DNA of 37,861 nucleotides from JBDSTZ01 sp039927975 (GCA_039927975.1 JBDSTZ010000613.1:1-37861), one strand, 5' to 3'; numbered from the stretch's first letter, positions 1-8,890 are shown. Made by a program: numbers and translations. Notes: generated by a model not told the origin, from the sequence alone.

Positions 1-279
1 CCGCTCGGCGGCCAGAACCTGATCGAAGCCTGCGCGCTCGGTAAACCGGTGCTGACCGGCCCCCACACCTTCAATTTCGAGCTGGTCACCGAACAGGCGG
101 TGGCGGCCGGCGCCGCCCTTCGGGTCGATGACGGCGCCCAATTAATCGCCCAGGCCGGCCTGCTGCTCGACGACGCCGCCGCGCGTGCGGCGATGGGCGG
201 TCGCGCGTTGGCGTTTGCAGATGAACATCGTGGCGCCACCCTGCGCACGCTAGCATTATTACGACAGATAATTTACTAG
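1..279 (+). CDS. waaA: 3-deoxy-D-manno-octulosonic acid (Kdo) transferase, C-terminal end (partial)
   Basis: The frame is open from base 1 and ends at TAG 277-279, leaving the last 92 residues of a longer protein. The fragment opens with PLGGQNLIEACALGKPVLTG, the donor-binding segment of the GT-B fold in WaaA/KdtA (typically S/PxGGHN-LEPA-GKPV--GPH), followed by the usual C-terminal helices. WaaA is an inner-membrane-anchored enzyme that adds Kdo from CMP-Kdo to lipid IVA in lipopolysaccharide synthesis. The catalytic N-terminal half lies outside the window. The only ATG in the fragment (base 49) is internal and is not a start. gmhB, another lipopolysaccharide gene, lies about 2.4 kb away on the other strand. 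Confidence 0.85.
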   Translation, partial: PLGGQNLIEACALGKPVLTGPHTFNFELVTEQAVAAGAALRVDDGAQLIAQAGLLLDDAAARAAMGGRALAFADEHRGATLRTLALLRQIIY

Positions 280-326
280 CTTTTGTTACCATGTCCCTTT
301 AGCAGTTCAAGATCAAGGGGAAGCGC

Positions 327-881
327 ATGTTATGGTTCAACCACCCAAAAACGGCCGGTGCTCCCAAAGCGCTGGCGCCGTTTGGGCGCCCGGCGCGGCT
401 GCCGCGGCGCGCCTCCGCCGGCAGCGCCCCCAATTCCGAATTGCCGGTGCTGGCCACCGACCCGCGTCCTGCCACGCCGGCCGATCTCGCCTTCCTGGTT
501 CGCTACAGCCTGTTCGAATACCTGCGCTTCATGTGGCAGCATGCCGGCTACCTGATCCGGCGCCGTCGCGTCGGCCGCCTGGCCACCTGGTACATGCTCG
601 CTAAAAGCACCTCGATCTCGGGCTTCCATTTCATCACCCAGGGGCGTTCGAGCCGCACCTATGAATTCACGGTCGACCCGCATGGCATCGTGCGCAGCAC
701 GGCCGGTGGAGTGACCCTCATTGGATGGGAAGACGTGCTGGCGATCCGCAGCTATTCCTGCGGCTTCATGCTGGTGCTCAAGCGCGGAACCTTGCCGATC
801 CCGTTTCGCTGCCTGAGCGCCGAGCAGCGCCTGGCCTTGGCCGGCTATGCGCCGTGGCTCAAGGCCGGCGCAATACGTTAA
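327..881 (+). CDS. YcxB-like family protein of unknown function
   Basis: 184 residues. ATG 327 is preceded by a good ribosome site (GGGGAAG at about -10), 47 bases after waaA. The C-terminal part, residues about 110-170, has the YcxB-like pattern: a strand pair (EFTVDPHGIVRSTAGG), then an invariant-looking W in GWEDVLAIRSY, then a hydrophobic strand ending in IPFRCL before a helix starting SAEQR. The first 45 residues are basic and Pro/Ala-rich. Most YcxB relatives have two transmembrane helices before this domain. Here residues 50-75 are only moderately hydrophobic, so membrane attachment is uncertain. No function is known for the family, and the neighbours do not suggest one. A hairpin with a T-rich tail follows at 893. 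Confidence 0.6.
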   Translation: MLWFNHPKTAGAPKALAPFGRPARLPRRASAGSAPNSELPVLATDPRPATPADLAFLVRYSLFEYLRFMWQHAGYLIRRRRVGRLATWYMLAKSTSISGFHFITQGRSSRTYEFTVDPHGIVRSTAGGVTLIGWEDVLAIRSYSCGFMLVLKRGTLPIPFRCLSAEQRLALAGYAPWLKAGAIR

Positions 882-892
882 AAAGCGATGAT

Positions 893-917
893 GCGCGCTG
901 ACGCGCTTTGACTTTTA
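893..917 (+). terminator. Putative intrinsic terminator after the YcxB-like gene
   Basis: A GCGCG stem (893-897), CTGA loop and CGCGC (902-906) are followed by TTTGACTTTT. The hairpin lies in the 49-base convergent gap between the plus-strand gene ending at 881 and the minus-strand gene ending at 931. The short stem and interrupted T-tract make this moderate. Confidence 0.45.
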
Positions 918-930
918 AAGGGGCCGGCGC

Positions 931-1839
931 CTAGCGCGCCGGATCGCTGAACACCACCGGCATCTCCTGCGAGCGCAGGCGCAGCGCTTCGCGGGCGCCG
1001 TCGTAATCCGGATACACCGATTCCACCTTGGCCCAGAAGCGCGGGCTGTGGTTCATTTCCAGCAGATGCGCCAGTTCGTGCGCGACAACATAGTCGACCA
1101 GCGGCAGCGCGAAGTGAATCAGGCGCCAGTTGAGGCGGATATTGCCCTCCACCGTGCACGATCCCCAGCGCGTGCCGGCCGACGACAGCGCCATCGAGCG
1201 GTAGCTTACCCCGAGCCGCGCGGCGTACAGATCGAGCCGCTCGGCGAACAGGCGCTTGGCCTCGGCCTGGAACCACAGCCTGACGCGCTCCTGCAACTGC
1301 CATTCGGCCAGGCCTTCGACCACTCCCACCGTCAGCACCCGCGTTTGGGCGTCAAACACGCAGCGGCTGCGCGCCGCCGGTTCGAGCCGCAGGGTGATGT
1401 CGGCGCCCAGGTAGGGCAGGGCGGCGCCGTCGACCCAGGCCACCGGCGCCTTGTCCTGGCGCAGCGCGCGCCGCTCGCCGCGTTCGCGCAGCTTCGACAG
1501 GATCCAGCGTTGCTTGGCGCGGATCGCGTTGTCGATTTCGGCCAGCGTCACGCGCTTGGGCGCGGTCACGCGCAGGCCGTCGTCGTCGATCATGAAGCCG
1601 ATCGAGCGTCGCGTCGAGCGCCGCAGCGCGTAGTCGAGCGCATGCGCGCCAAGCAGGATGCGGCGCAGCGGCGGCGCATCCGGCGTACGGGGCGGGGAGG
1701 GCAGGGTGACGGTCGGCGCCGGCGGCGCCTTGAACAGCGGTTGCGGCGCGACCGGGCGGGTGGTGGACGGCTCAATCGCGGCGAAGAAGTCTTGCGCGAA
1801 TAGTTCGAGTTGGTGGCTGTTGATCTTTGGTGCGGTCAT
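931..1839 (-). CDS. YgjP/WLM-type M48-like metallopeptidase (DUF45)
   Basis: 302 residues from ATG 1839. A longer frame to 1938 exists but would overlap plsC by 55 bases and adds sequence unlike the family, so the shorter start is preferred. The core is the YgjP-like/WLM metallopeptidase domain. TRWGSC (about 223-228) is typical of the family and HELAH (254-258) is the zinc-binding HExxH motif. It is followed by MNHSPRFW, whose His is the probable third ligand. Residues 20-60 form a Pro/Ala-rich linker. E. coli YgjP is a small cytoplasmic putative protease. This copy has an extra about 60 N-terminal residues. It is probably the last gene of the glyQ-glyS-gmhB-plsC transcription unit, 44 bases after plsC. 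The substrate is unknown. Confidence 0.8.
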   Translation of the reverse strand: MTAPKINSHQLELFAQDFFAAIEPSTTRPVAPQPLFKAPPAPTVTLPSPPRTPDAPPLRRILLGAHALDYALRRSTRRSIGFMIDDDGLRVTAPKRVTLAEIDNAIRAKQRWILSKLRERGERRALRQDKAPVAWVDGAALPYLGADITLRLEPAARSRCVFDAQTRVLTVGVVEGLAEWQLQERVRLWFQAEAKRLFAERLDLYAARLGVSYRSMALSSAGTRWGSCTVEGNIRLNWRLIHFALPLVDYVVAHELAHLLEMNHSPRFWAKVESVYPDYDGAREALRLRSQEMPVVFSDPAR

Positions 1840-1883
1840 GTTCCGTGGCGCGGCGGGCGCTCCGATCAGGGCGCCGATCCCGC

Positions 1884-2624
1884 TCAACCACCTTTGTAGG
1901 CGTGGGGCGAAATGACGCGCATTTCTGATTCTATCCAATTTTCTACCTCTTGCATCAAACTGTCAGGAGTGTGGTTTTCCGGCGAAATCGGTTTGCCGAT
2001 CGAGACCGTGATCAGGCCGGGCCGCTTGATGAAGGAGTTCTTCGGCCAGCATTCACCTGAATTATGCGCGATCGGCACCACCACCGTGTTGGTTTCAATC
2101 GCAAGGCGGGTGCCGCCGCTTTTATATTTGCCCGCCTGGCCAACCGGGATCCTTGTCCCTTCCGGGAACATGATAATCCATTGGCCGTCGGCGAGGCGGC
2201 GCTTGCCGTGCGCGACCACCTGGCGGAAGGCGTTCTTGCCCTGCTTGCGGTCGATCGGAATCATGCGCAGCAGCGCCATGCCCCAGCCGAAGAAGGGGAT
2301 ATACAGGATCTCCTTCTTGAAGACGTAGACCAGCGGGCGCGGCATGTTCGGCAGCAGGAAGATGGTCTCCCACGCCGACTGGTGCTTCGACAGCAGGATC
2401 ACCGGCTGGTCGGGGAAATTGTCGTAGCCCTTGAACTGGTAGCGGATGCCGCAAATGACCTTGGCGCACCAGATCACGAACACGTTCCAGCGCGAGGTCA
2501 CCCAGAAGCGCTGGTTGTAGGGTAGCGGCGCGGCCAGGACGCAGACCAGGGCCCACACCACGGTGGCGACCACCATCACGACGGTAAACAAGAGGGAACG
2601 CAGGAACAGGCCAAAATTACGCAA
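1884..2624 (-). CDS. plsC: 1-acyl-sn-glycerol-3-phosphate acyltransferase
   Basis: 246 residues. An N-terminal membrane helix (about 8-32) is followed by the PlsC/LPLAT domain. The catalytic block is KHQSAWE (H81...E86), i.e. H-x4-E rather than the textbook H-x4-D. FPEGTR at 153-158 is the glycerol-phosphate-binding block, and a PIAHNSG segment follows. The enzyme acylates lysophosphatidate to phosphatidate at the inner membrane. The product could equally be a close lysophospholipid acyltransferase paralogue. It follows gmhB by 16 bases and is clearly in the same operon. I recall the H-x4-E variant from betaproteobacterial relatives, so I read it as a subfamily trait and not as loss of function. 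Confidence 0.88.
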   Translation of the reverse strand: MRNFGLFLRSLLFTVVMVVATVVWALVCVLAAPLPYNQRFWVTSRWNVFVIWCAKVICGIRYQFKGYDNFPDQPVILLSKHQSAWETIFLLPNMPRPLVYVFKKEILYIPFFGWGMALLRMIPIDRKQGKNAFRQVVAHGKRRLADGQWIIMFPEGTRIPVGQAGKYKSGGTRLAIETNTVVVPIAHNSGECWPKNSFIKRPGLITVSIGKPISPENHTPDSLMQEVENWIESEMRVISPHAYKGG

Positions 2625-2640
2625 AGAATTCTCCGGGGAG

Positions 2641-3204
2641 TCAGGCTGGCGCGCTCGGGGCGGCCGTTTTGGTAGTGAGCAGATCGTCGACCATCGCGGC
2701 GAGGTCGGGAAACACCAGGGTGCCGGGCGGCAGACCGCCGGTCTCGCAGGTTTTCTGGCCCTTGCCGGTCAGGACCAGGTAGGGCAGACAGCCGAAGCGA
2801 AAGCCGGCCTGCAGGTCGCGCAGCGAGTCGCCCACCGTCGGCACGCCCTTGAGGCTGATCTTGAAGCGCTTGGCGATCTCCTCGAACATGCCGGACTTGG
2901 GTTTGCGGCAGTCGCAGTTGTCGACCGCCGCGTGCGGGCAAAAGAAGATTGCGTCGATCGCCGCGCCGACCTGCTGGGCGCGCGCGTGCATCTTGGCGTG
3001 GATCGCGTTCAGCACCGTCATGTCGAACAGTTCGCGCGCGATGCCCGACTGGTTCGACGCCACGACCACCCGGTAGCCGGCCTGGTTCAGGCGCGCGATC
3101 GCTTCGAGCGAGCCGGGAATCGGCAGCCATTCGGCCGGCGACTTGATGAAGTCGGGCGAATCCTGGTTGATGACGCCGTCGCGGTCGAGGATGATCATCT
3201 TCAT
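2641..3204 (-). CDS. gmhB: D-glycero-beta-D-manno-heptose 1,7-bisphosphate 7-phosphatase
   Basis: 187 residues from ATG 3204. An upstream in-frame ATG at 3222 is also possible because both have AAGG-like sites, but the family begins MK-IILDRDG, favouring 3204. It is a HAD-superfamily phosphatase: DRDGVIN (D7 nucleophile, D9 acid/base), the ASNQSGI block (motif II), a zinc-binding CPH...CDCRKPK insert and GDSLRDLQA (motif IV). The size matches GmhB. It removes the C7 phosphate of heptose bisphosphate in the cytoplasm during ADP-heptose synthesis for the lipopolysaccharide inner core. It lies between glyS (27 bases upstream) and plsC (16 bases downstream). Confidence 0.93.
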   Translation of the reverse strand: MKMIILDRDGVINQDSPDFIKSPAEWLPIPGSLEAIARLNQAGYRVVVASNQSGIARELFDMTVLNAIHAKMHARAQQVGAAIDAIFFCPHAAVDNCDCRKPKSGMFEEIAKRFKISLKGVPTVGDSLRDLQAGFRFGCLPYLVLTGKGQKTCETGGLPPGTLVFPDLAAMVDDLLTTKTAAPSAPA

Positions 3205-3231
3205 GTCGCCTTGCTCCCTCATGGTGCCGCC

Positions 3232-5328
3232 TTACGACGCCAGTTTCGAAATGTCGGCCACCCGGTTCATCATGCCGTGCAGTTGCGACAGCAGGGCGAG
3301 CCGGTTGTTGCGCAGCGCGACATCGTCGGCCATCACCATCACGTCGTTGAAGAAGCCGTCGACGTCGTCGCGCAGCTGGGCCAGCGTCTTGAGGGTGCCG
3401 GTGAAGTCGCCGCCGGCAAACGCCGCATCGACCTCGGGCCGCACGCGCGCCACGCTGGCGGCCAGGGCCTTCTCGGCCGGTTCCACCAGCAGTTCATCCG
3501 ACACCGCGCCGATGGCCGCCTCGGTCTTTTTGAGGATGTTGGTGATGCGCTTGTTGGCGGCGGCCAGCGAGGCGCTCTCGGGCAGCGCGGCAAAGGCCTG
3601 CACGGCGTCCAGGCGCTGGACGATGTCGTCGAGGCGGTCCGGATTTTGCGCCAGCACCGCTTCGACTTCGTTGGGCGAGAAGCCGCGCTCGCGCAGGATG
3701 CCGCGCAGGCGGTCGAGCATGAAAGCCCGGACATCTGCGGCAGGATCGGTAAAGCCCTGACGGCCGGCGAACAGCGCGCTCGCGTCGGCCAGCAGGCCCG
3801 AGATCGACACTGGCAGACGCTTTTCAAGCAGCATGCGCAAGACGCCCAGCGCGTGGCGGCGCAGCGCGAACGGGTCCTTGTCGCCGGTCGGCGCCAGGCC
3901 GATCGACCAGATGCCGACCAGGGTTTCGAGCTTGTCGGCCAGCGCCACGGCGGTGCCGGTCTTCGAGCCCGGCAGGGCGTCGCCGGCGAAGCGCGGCTGG
4001 TAGTGCTCGGAAGCGGCCAGCGCCACTTCGTCAGGCTCGTTGTCGTGGCGCGCGTAATAGGTGCCCATGATGCCTTGCAGCTCGGGGAACTCGCCCACCA
4101 TGTCGGTCAGCAGGTCGGCCTTGGCCAGCTGCGCGCCGCGTTCGGCCAGCGCCACGCCGGCTTCGTCGTAGCCGAGGCGGCGGGCGATGGCGGCGGCCAG
4201 CTTCGTCACGCGTTCGGTGCGTTCGGCCTGGGTGCCCAGCTTGTTGTGGTAGACCACGTTGGCCAAGAGAGGCAGGCGCGAAGCCAGCGGTTTTTTCTTG
4301 TCCTGCTCAAAGAAGAACTTGGCGTCGGACAGGCGCGGACGCACCACCCGCTCGTTGCCGCCAATGATGTGACGCGGGTCGTCGGTGGCGATGTTCGAGA
4401 CGATCAGGAAGCGCGAACGCAGCTTGCCGGCGGCGTCGGTCAGGGCGAAATACTTCTGGTTGGTCTGCATGGTCAGGATCAGGCATTCCTGCGGCACCGC
4501 AAGGAAGGCTTCCTCGAAATGGCACTCGTAGACCACCGGCCATTCGACCAGCGCGCACACTTCGTCGAGCAGCGATTCAGGCATCAGGACCTGGTCGGCG
4601 CCGGCTTTTTCCAGCAGCGCGGCGCGGATCGCTTGCTTGCGCTGTTCGGCGCTGGCGATCACCTTGCCTTCGAGTTCGAGCATGCCGGCGTAGTTCACCG
4701 GATGCGAAATCGAGATGTCGGCGCCGCTGCTCAAGAAGCGGTGGCCGAGCGTGACGCGGCCGGCCTGCAGGCCGAGTATGGTCAAGGGCAGCACTTCTTC
4801 GCCATGCAGCGCGATCAGCGAATGGGCCGGGCGCACGAACTGCACGGTGGCGCCGTCCGGACGCTGGTAGCTCATCAGCTTTGGAATCGGCAGCTTGGCG
4901 ACCGATTCTTCGAGCGCGGCTTGCAGGCCGGTGGCCAACGCCACGCCTTCGGCGGTGTATGTGTAGAAGAAGCTTTCGGCCTTGCCGTCGGCGGCCCGTT
5001 CGAGCTGGGCGACGGTGACATCGCTGCGGCCCATGGCGGCGAGCTTCTTGGCCAGCGGCGCGGTCGGGTTGCCGGCCGCGTCGAGCGCCACGCTCACCGG
5101 CAGCACTTTTTCGCGGATCGATTTGTCGGGCGAGCCGGCGCGCACATTGGTGATGGTGACGGCCAGGCGGCGCGGGGTGGCGAAGCTGGTGACGACGCTG
5201 TCGTCCTCCAGGAAATCGCGCGACTTCAAGCCATTGGCGATGCCGGCGGCAAAAGCGGCGCCCAGCTTGACGAGCGCCTTGGGCGGCAGTTCTTCGGTCA
5301 GCAGTTCAACGAGTAAGGTCTGGTTCAT
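3232..5328 (-). CDS. glyS: Glycine--tRNA ligase, beta subunit
   Basis: 698 residues from ATG 5328, the usual GlyS length. The start MNQTLLVELLTEELPPKAL is the signature N-terminus, so the open frame continuing upstream to 5826 is only an overlap into glyQ. Family blocks visible include FATPRRLAV, FVRPAHSLIALHG, FLSSGADISISHP and GEFPELQGIMGTYYA. The C-terminal DALR-like anticodon-binding region ends in NDVMVMADDVALRNNRLALL. GlyS pairs with GlyQ as the alpha2beta2 enzyme and supplies tRNA binding. It lies 17 bases after glyQ and is co-transcribed. No visible defect. Confidence 0.97.
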   Translation of the reverse strand: MNQTLLVELLTEELPPKALVKLGAAFAAGIANGLKSRDFLEDDSVVTSFATPRRLAVTITNVRAGSPDKSIREKVLPVSVALDAAGNPTAPLAKKLAAMGRSDVTVAQLERAADGKAESFFYTYTAEGVALATGLQAALEESVAKLPIPKLMSYQRPDGATVQFVRPAHSLIALHGEEVLPLTILGLQAGRVTLGHRFLSSGADISISHPVNYAGMLELEGKVIASAEQRKQAIRAALLEKAGADQVLMPESLLDEVCALVEWPVVYECHFEEAFLAVPQECLILTMQTNQKYFALTDAAGKLRSRFLIVSNIATDDPRHIIGGNERVVRPRLSDAKFFFEQDKKKPLASRLPLLANVVYHNKLGTQAERTERVTKLAAAIARRLGYDEAGVALAERGAQLAKADLLTDMVGEFPELQGIMGTYYARHDNEPDEVALAASEHYQPRFAGDALPGSKTGTAVALADKLETLVGIWSIGLAPTGDKDPFALRRHALGVLRMLLEKRLPVSISGLLADASALFAGRQGFTDPAADVRAFMLDRLRGILRERGFSPNEVEAVLAQNPDRLDDIVQRLDAVQAFAALPESASLAAANKRITNILKKTEAAIGAVSDELLVEPAEKALAASVARVRPEVDAAFAGGDFTGTLKTLAQLRDDVDGFFNDVMVMADDVALRNNRLALLSQLHGMMNRVADISKLAS

Positions 5329-5345
5329 GTTCGTGTTCTTGAGTG

Positions 5346-6275
5346 TTACGCCGCGACCTGCGACGCTGCCGGCAGCATCGGGAAGCCGAGTTTTTCGCGC
5401 GAGTCGTAATAGGCTTGCGCCACCAGGCGCGAGAGGGTGCGCACGCGGCCGATGTAGGCGGCGCGCTCGGTGACCGAGATGGCGCCGCGCGCGTCGAGCA
5501 TATTGAAGCTGTGCGAAGCCTTCATGATCTGCTCGTAGGCCGGCAGGGTCAGCGCCAGTTCGATCAGGCGCTTCGCTTCGGCTTCGTGGTTGGCAAATTG
5601 GGCGAACAGCAGCTCGGTGTTGGCGTGCTCGAAGTTGTAGGTCGACTGCTCGACCTCGTTTTGGTGGAAGACGTCGCCGTAGGACAGGGTCTTCTTGACC
5701 GGAGCGCCGGCCGCGTCCTTCTCTTCCCACTCGGTCCACACCAGGTCGTAGACATTCTCGACGCCCTGCAGGTACATCGCCAGGCGCTCGATGCCGTAGG
5801 TGATTTCGCCGAGCACGGGTTTGCAATCGAGCCCGCCGACTTGCTGGAAGTAGGTGAACTGGGTCACTTCCATGCCGTTGAGCCAGACCTCCCAGCCCAG
5901 GCCCCAGGCGCCCAGGGTCGGGCTTTCCCAGTCGTCCTCGACGAAGCGCACGTCGTTCTGCTGCAGGTTCAGGCCGAGCGCTTCGAGCGAGCCGAGATAG
6001 AGGTCGAGGATGTTTTCCGGCGCCGGCTTGAGCACCACTTGGTACTGGTAATAGTGCTGCAGGCGGTTCGGGTTCTCACCGTAGCGGCCATCCTTGGGAC
6101 GGCGCGAAGGCTGCACATAGGCGGCGCGCCATGGCTCGGGGCCGATCGCGCGCAGGAAGGTGCCGGTGTGAAAAGTACCGGCGCCCACTTCCATGTCGTA
6201 AGGCTGGAGCAGGGCGCAACCTTGCTTGTCCCAGTAGGTTTGCAAGGTCAGGATAATTTGTTGGAATGTGAGCAT
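5346..6275 (-). CDS. glyQ: Glycine--tRNA ligase, alpha subunit
   Basis: 309 residues starting MLTFQQIILTLQTYWDKQGC, the canonical GlyQ N-terminus. It contains the class II aminoacyl-tRNA synthetase catalytic domain: QPYDMEVGAGTFHTGTFLR, AYVQPSRRPKDGRYGENPNR (motif 2 region) and GGLDCKPVLGEITYGIERL (motif 3 region). GlyQ makes glycyl-adenylate. It starts a tight run glyQ-glyS-gmhB-plsC-peptidase, about 104 bases after lnt. This order (corC-lnt-glyQ-glyS-gmhB-plsC) is familiar from Burkholderiales. Confidence 0.97.
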   Translation of the reverse strand: MLTFQQIILTLQTYWDKQGCALLQPYDMEVGAGTFHTGTFLRAIGPEPWRAAYVQPSRRPKDGRYGENPNRLQHYYQYQVVLKPAPENILDLYLGSLEALGLNLQQNDVRFVEDDWESPTLGAWGLGWEVWLNGMEVTQFTYFQQVGGLDCKPVLGEITYGIERLAMYLQGVENVYDLVWTEWEEKDAAGAPVKKTLSYGDVFHQNEVEQSTYNFEHANTELLFAQFANHEAEAKRLIELALTLPAYEQIMKASHSFNMLDARGAISVTERAAYIGRVRTLSRLVAQAYYDSREKLGFPMLPAASQVAA

Positions 6276-6379
6276 CGTGTGTGAGGCCGCGCGCGAAGCG
6301 GCGCGATCCGAGTGAGTTTGCTAAAACGACCAATTTTAGCGGGTTTTGCCGGGCGGCTGGGCTGTTTTCGCCAAGCCGC

Positions 6380-7948
6380 TCACTTTGCCGCCGTTTTGCG
6401 GTAATTTCGTCCCGCGAGCCAGGCCGCCGCCAGTGCCAGCGCGCCGAGCAGCAGGAAGCCGGCGTTGCCGAAGCGGATGTACGGGGTCAGGCCGGCCATG
6501 CCCTGGACCTGGGCCGCCAGGGTGCCGCGCACGTAGGGCGAGAGCCGGCTGACGACATTGCCGCGGGCGTCGATGACGGCGGTCGCGCCGGTGTTGGTGG
6601 CGCGCAGCATCGGGCGTCCGGTTTCCAGTGTGCGCATCTGCGAAATTTGCAGGTGCTGGGCGATCGCCACCGATTCGCCGTACCAGGCCAGGTTCGACAC
6701 GTTGAGCAGCACGCTGGCCGGGCGCGGCGCGCCGCGCAGCTGGGCCGCGATTTCCTCGCCGAAGGCGTCCTCGTAGCAGATATTCGGCAGCACCAGCTGG
6801 TCCTTCACGGCGAACGGCGCCTGCTGCACTTCGCCGCGCTTGAAGTCGCCCAGCGGAATGGCCATCAGGTCGACGAACCAGCGAAAGCCGCTGGGGACGA
6901 ATTCGCCGAAGGGCACCAGGTGGTGCTTGTCATAGCGGTAGCTGTGGCCGGCCGGATCGATGCCGGCCACGCTGTTCGAGAACAGCATCGGGCCGTCCGA
7001 CAGCGGAATGCCGAACATCAGCGTGCTGCCGGTCGTGGTCGAAAACGCCTGCAGCGACGGCAGGTAGTCGGGCGGCAGCTGGTGCGGGAACAGCACGATC
7101 GCCGTCTCCGGCGTGGCGACCAGGTCGGCCGGCGCGGCGGTGATCATGTCGTGGTAGAGCGCGAGGGCCTGGGCGAGGCGCGTCTCGGCGAATTTTTCGT
7201 CCTGCGCGACATTGCCCTGCAACAGGCGCACGGAGAGCGGCTTGCCGCTCGGCGTGGTCCAGCCGACGCGGGCCAGGCCGAAGCCGGCCGCCATGATGAG
7301 CGCCAGCAGGCCGAGCGCCGGCCAGCGCGCGCGCTGGGTCAGCATGGTCAGGCAGCTGGCGCACAAGGCGACCAGCAGGCCGATGCCGTAGACCCCGAGC
7401 AGCGGCGCGTAGCCGGCCAGCGGCCCGGTATTGTGGGCGTAGCCCGAGGCGGCCCAGGGAAAGCCGGTGAAGACCCAGCCGCGCAGCCATTCCGAGACGC
7501 TCCAGCAGACCGGCAGCACCAGCAGCAGGAAGCTGGTCACCGGCAGCGACCAGCGCCGCCGCAGCCAGCTGGCGCCGCCCATGGCCAGCGCGCCGAACAG
7601 GCCCATGTAGGCGCCCAGCAGGCAGATGGCCAGCGCCGCCGGCACCGCCGGCAGGCCGCCGAAGCGGTTCATGGCGATGTAAAGCCAATGCATGCCGGCC
7701 ACCGACCAGCCAAAGCCGAAGGCCCAGCCGAGCAGGCTCGCGCGGCGCGTCGACATGTCGATGCCGACCTGGTAGAACAGGAAGGCGAGCAGCGGCAGCT
7801 GCAGCGGCCACCAGCCGAACGGGGCGAACGAGAACAGCGACAGGCCGCCGGCGAGCGCGGCGAACAGCATGGGGAAGCGGGTGCCGCGCGGCGCGCGGGT
7901 TTCGCCGCTCTTTGCGGCCGGCACGGCGGCCCGGGTACGACGCAGCAT
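6380..7948 (-). CDS. lnt: Apolipoprotein N-acyltransferase
   Basis: 522 residues. The N-terminal half carries about six to seven membrane helices (roughly 28-230), the C-terminal half is a periplasmic nitrilase-type domain, and there is a final helix near 495-512. The catalytic triad is visible as E281 (ATPETAIV), K341 (YRYDKHHLVPFGE) and C391 (LPNICYEDAF). Lnt N-acylates the diacylated lipoprotein cysteine, the last step of lipoprotein maturation before Lol sorting. Its ATG shares one base with the corC stop (TGATG at 7946-7950), so the two are translationally coupled. Confidence 0.96.
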   Translation of the reverse strand: MLRRTRAAVPAAKSGETRAPRGTRFPMLFAALAGGLSLFSFAPFGWWPLQLPLLAFLFYQVGIDMSTRRASLLGWAFGFGWSVAGMHWLYIAMNRFGGLPAVPAALAICLLGAYMGLFGALAMGGASWLRRRWSLPVTSFLLLVLPVCWSVSEWLRGWVFTGFPWAASGYAHNTGPLAGYAPLLGVYGIGLLVALCASCLTMLTQRARWPALGLLALIMAAGFGLARVGWTTPSGKPLSVRLLQGNVAQDEKFAETRLAQALALYHDMITAAPADLVATPETAIVLFPHQLPPDYLPSLQAFSTTTGSTLMFGIPLSDGPMLFSNSVAGIDPAGHSYRYDKHHLVPFGEFVPSGFRWFVDLMAIPLGDFKRGEVQQAPFAVKDQLVLPNICYEDAFGEEIAAQLRGAPRPASVLLNVSNLAWYGESVAIAQHLQISQMRTLETGRPMLRATNTGATAVIDARGNVVSRLSPYVRGTLAAQVQGMAGLTPYIRFGNAGFLLLGALALAAAWLAGRNYRKTAAK

Positions 7949-8826
7949 CAGTCGTGGTCGTCGTCGGCCCGTGGCAGCCGTTCGACCAGCAGCACGTGGA
8001 TCTGGCGGGCGTCGGCGCGCAGCACTTCGAAGCGCAGATTGTCGATGTCGAACACTTCACCCTTGTGCGGCATGCGGCCGAGGTGGTTGGCGACCAGGCC
8101 GCCAATGGTGTCGACGTCGTCGTCTTCCAGCGCGCAGTCGAGTTCCTCGTTGAACTGTTCGAGTTCGGTCAAGGCCTTGACGCGCCAGCGCGGGCCGAAC
8201 TGGCCTTCCTTGATCGACAGGACGTTGTCTTCTTCCTCGTCGAAGTCGTACTCGTCCTCGATGTCGCCGACGATCTGTTCGAGCACATCCTCGATGGTGA
8301 TGAGGCCGGCCACGCCGCTGTACTCGTCGACCACGATCGCCATGTGGTTGTGATTGGCGCGAAAGTCGCGCAGCAGCACGTTCAGGCGCTTCGATTCGGG
8401 AATGAAGATGGCCGGGCGCAGCATGTCGCGCACGTCGAACGATTCTTCGGCGTAGTAGCGCAGCAGGTCCTTGGCGAGCAGGATGCCGACCACCTTGTCG
8501 CGCTCGCCCTCGATGGCGGGAAAGCGCGAGTGGGCCGTCTGCAGCACGTTGGGCATCCATTCCTCGATCGGCTTGGAAATGTCGATCACGTCCATTTGCG
8601 AACGCGGCACCATGATGTCGCGCGCCGACAGGTCCGACACCTGGAACACGCCCTCGATCATCGACAGGGCGTCGGCGTCGATCAGGTTGCGTTCGTGGGC
8701 GTCGTGCAGCACGTCGAGCAGCTCGGCGCGGTTCTCGGGCTCGGGGGAAATCAGTGCGGTCAGCCGTTCAAACAGGGACCGGTGGGGTTTGACGTCAATT
8801 CTGACGTCACTAGAGTGCTCGGGCAT
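7948..8826 (-). CDS. corC: CorC/YbeX-type HlyC/CorC protein with CBS domains
   Basis: 292 residues from ATG 8826. The open frame extends to 9003 but its extra 59 residues do not resemble the family. Order: short N-terminus (SLFERLTALI), a CBS pair (about 65-190: ARDIMVPRSQMDVI, then VVDEYSGVAGLITIEDVLEQIVGDIEDEYD) and a C-terminal CorC/HlyC domain (about 205-285: TIGGLVANHLGRMPHKGE). YbeX/CorC was linked to Mg/Co efflux and later to ribosome and RNA homeostasis. It is normally directly downstream of ybeY. Here ybeY lies 3.5 kb away because three genes intervene, so corC-lnt must use their own promoter or readthrough. A possible weak -10 (TATCCT) is visible near 8855-8860 on this strand. Confidence 0.93.
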   Translation of the reverse strand: MPEHSSDVRIDVKPHRSLFERLTALISPEPENRAELLDVLHDAHERNLIDADALSMIEGVFQVSDLSARDIMVPRSQMDVIDISKPIEEWMPNVLQTAHSRFPAIEGERDKVVGILLAKDLLRYYAEESFDVRDMLRPAIFIPESKRLNVLLRDFRANHNHMAIVVDEYSGVAGLITIEDVLEQIVGDIEDEYDFDEEEDNVLSIKEGQFGPRWRVKALTELEQFNEELDCALEDDDVDTIGGLVANHLGRMPHKGEVFDIDNLRFEVLRADARQIHVLLVERLPRADDDHD

Positions 8827-8890
8827 AGTTGGCGTGAGCCGTTGTTGCGATCGGCATAGGATACACCAAAACCGCTTTTGCCCGTTTTTT

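Noticed and set aside
2563..5316. A 917-residue plus-strand open frame
   Set aside because: It is antisense to gmhB, glyS and the start of plsC. Its composition (Arg/Gly/His/Ala-rich) is typical of high-GC shadow frames and there is no domain resemblance.
5329..5826. A longer GlyS starting at 5826
   Set aside because: The extra residues run antisense-like through glyQ in another frame, and the conserved GlyS N-terminus begins at ATG 5328.
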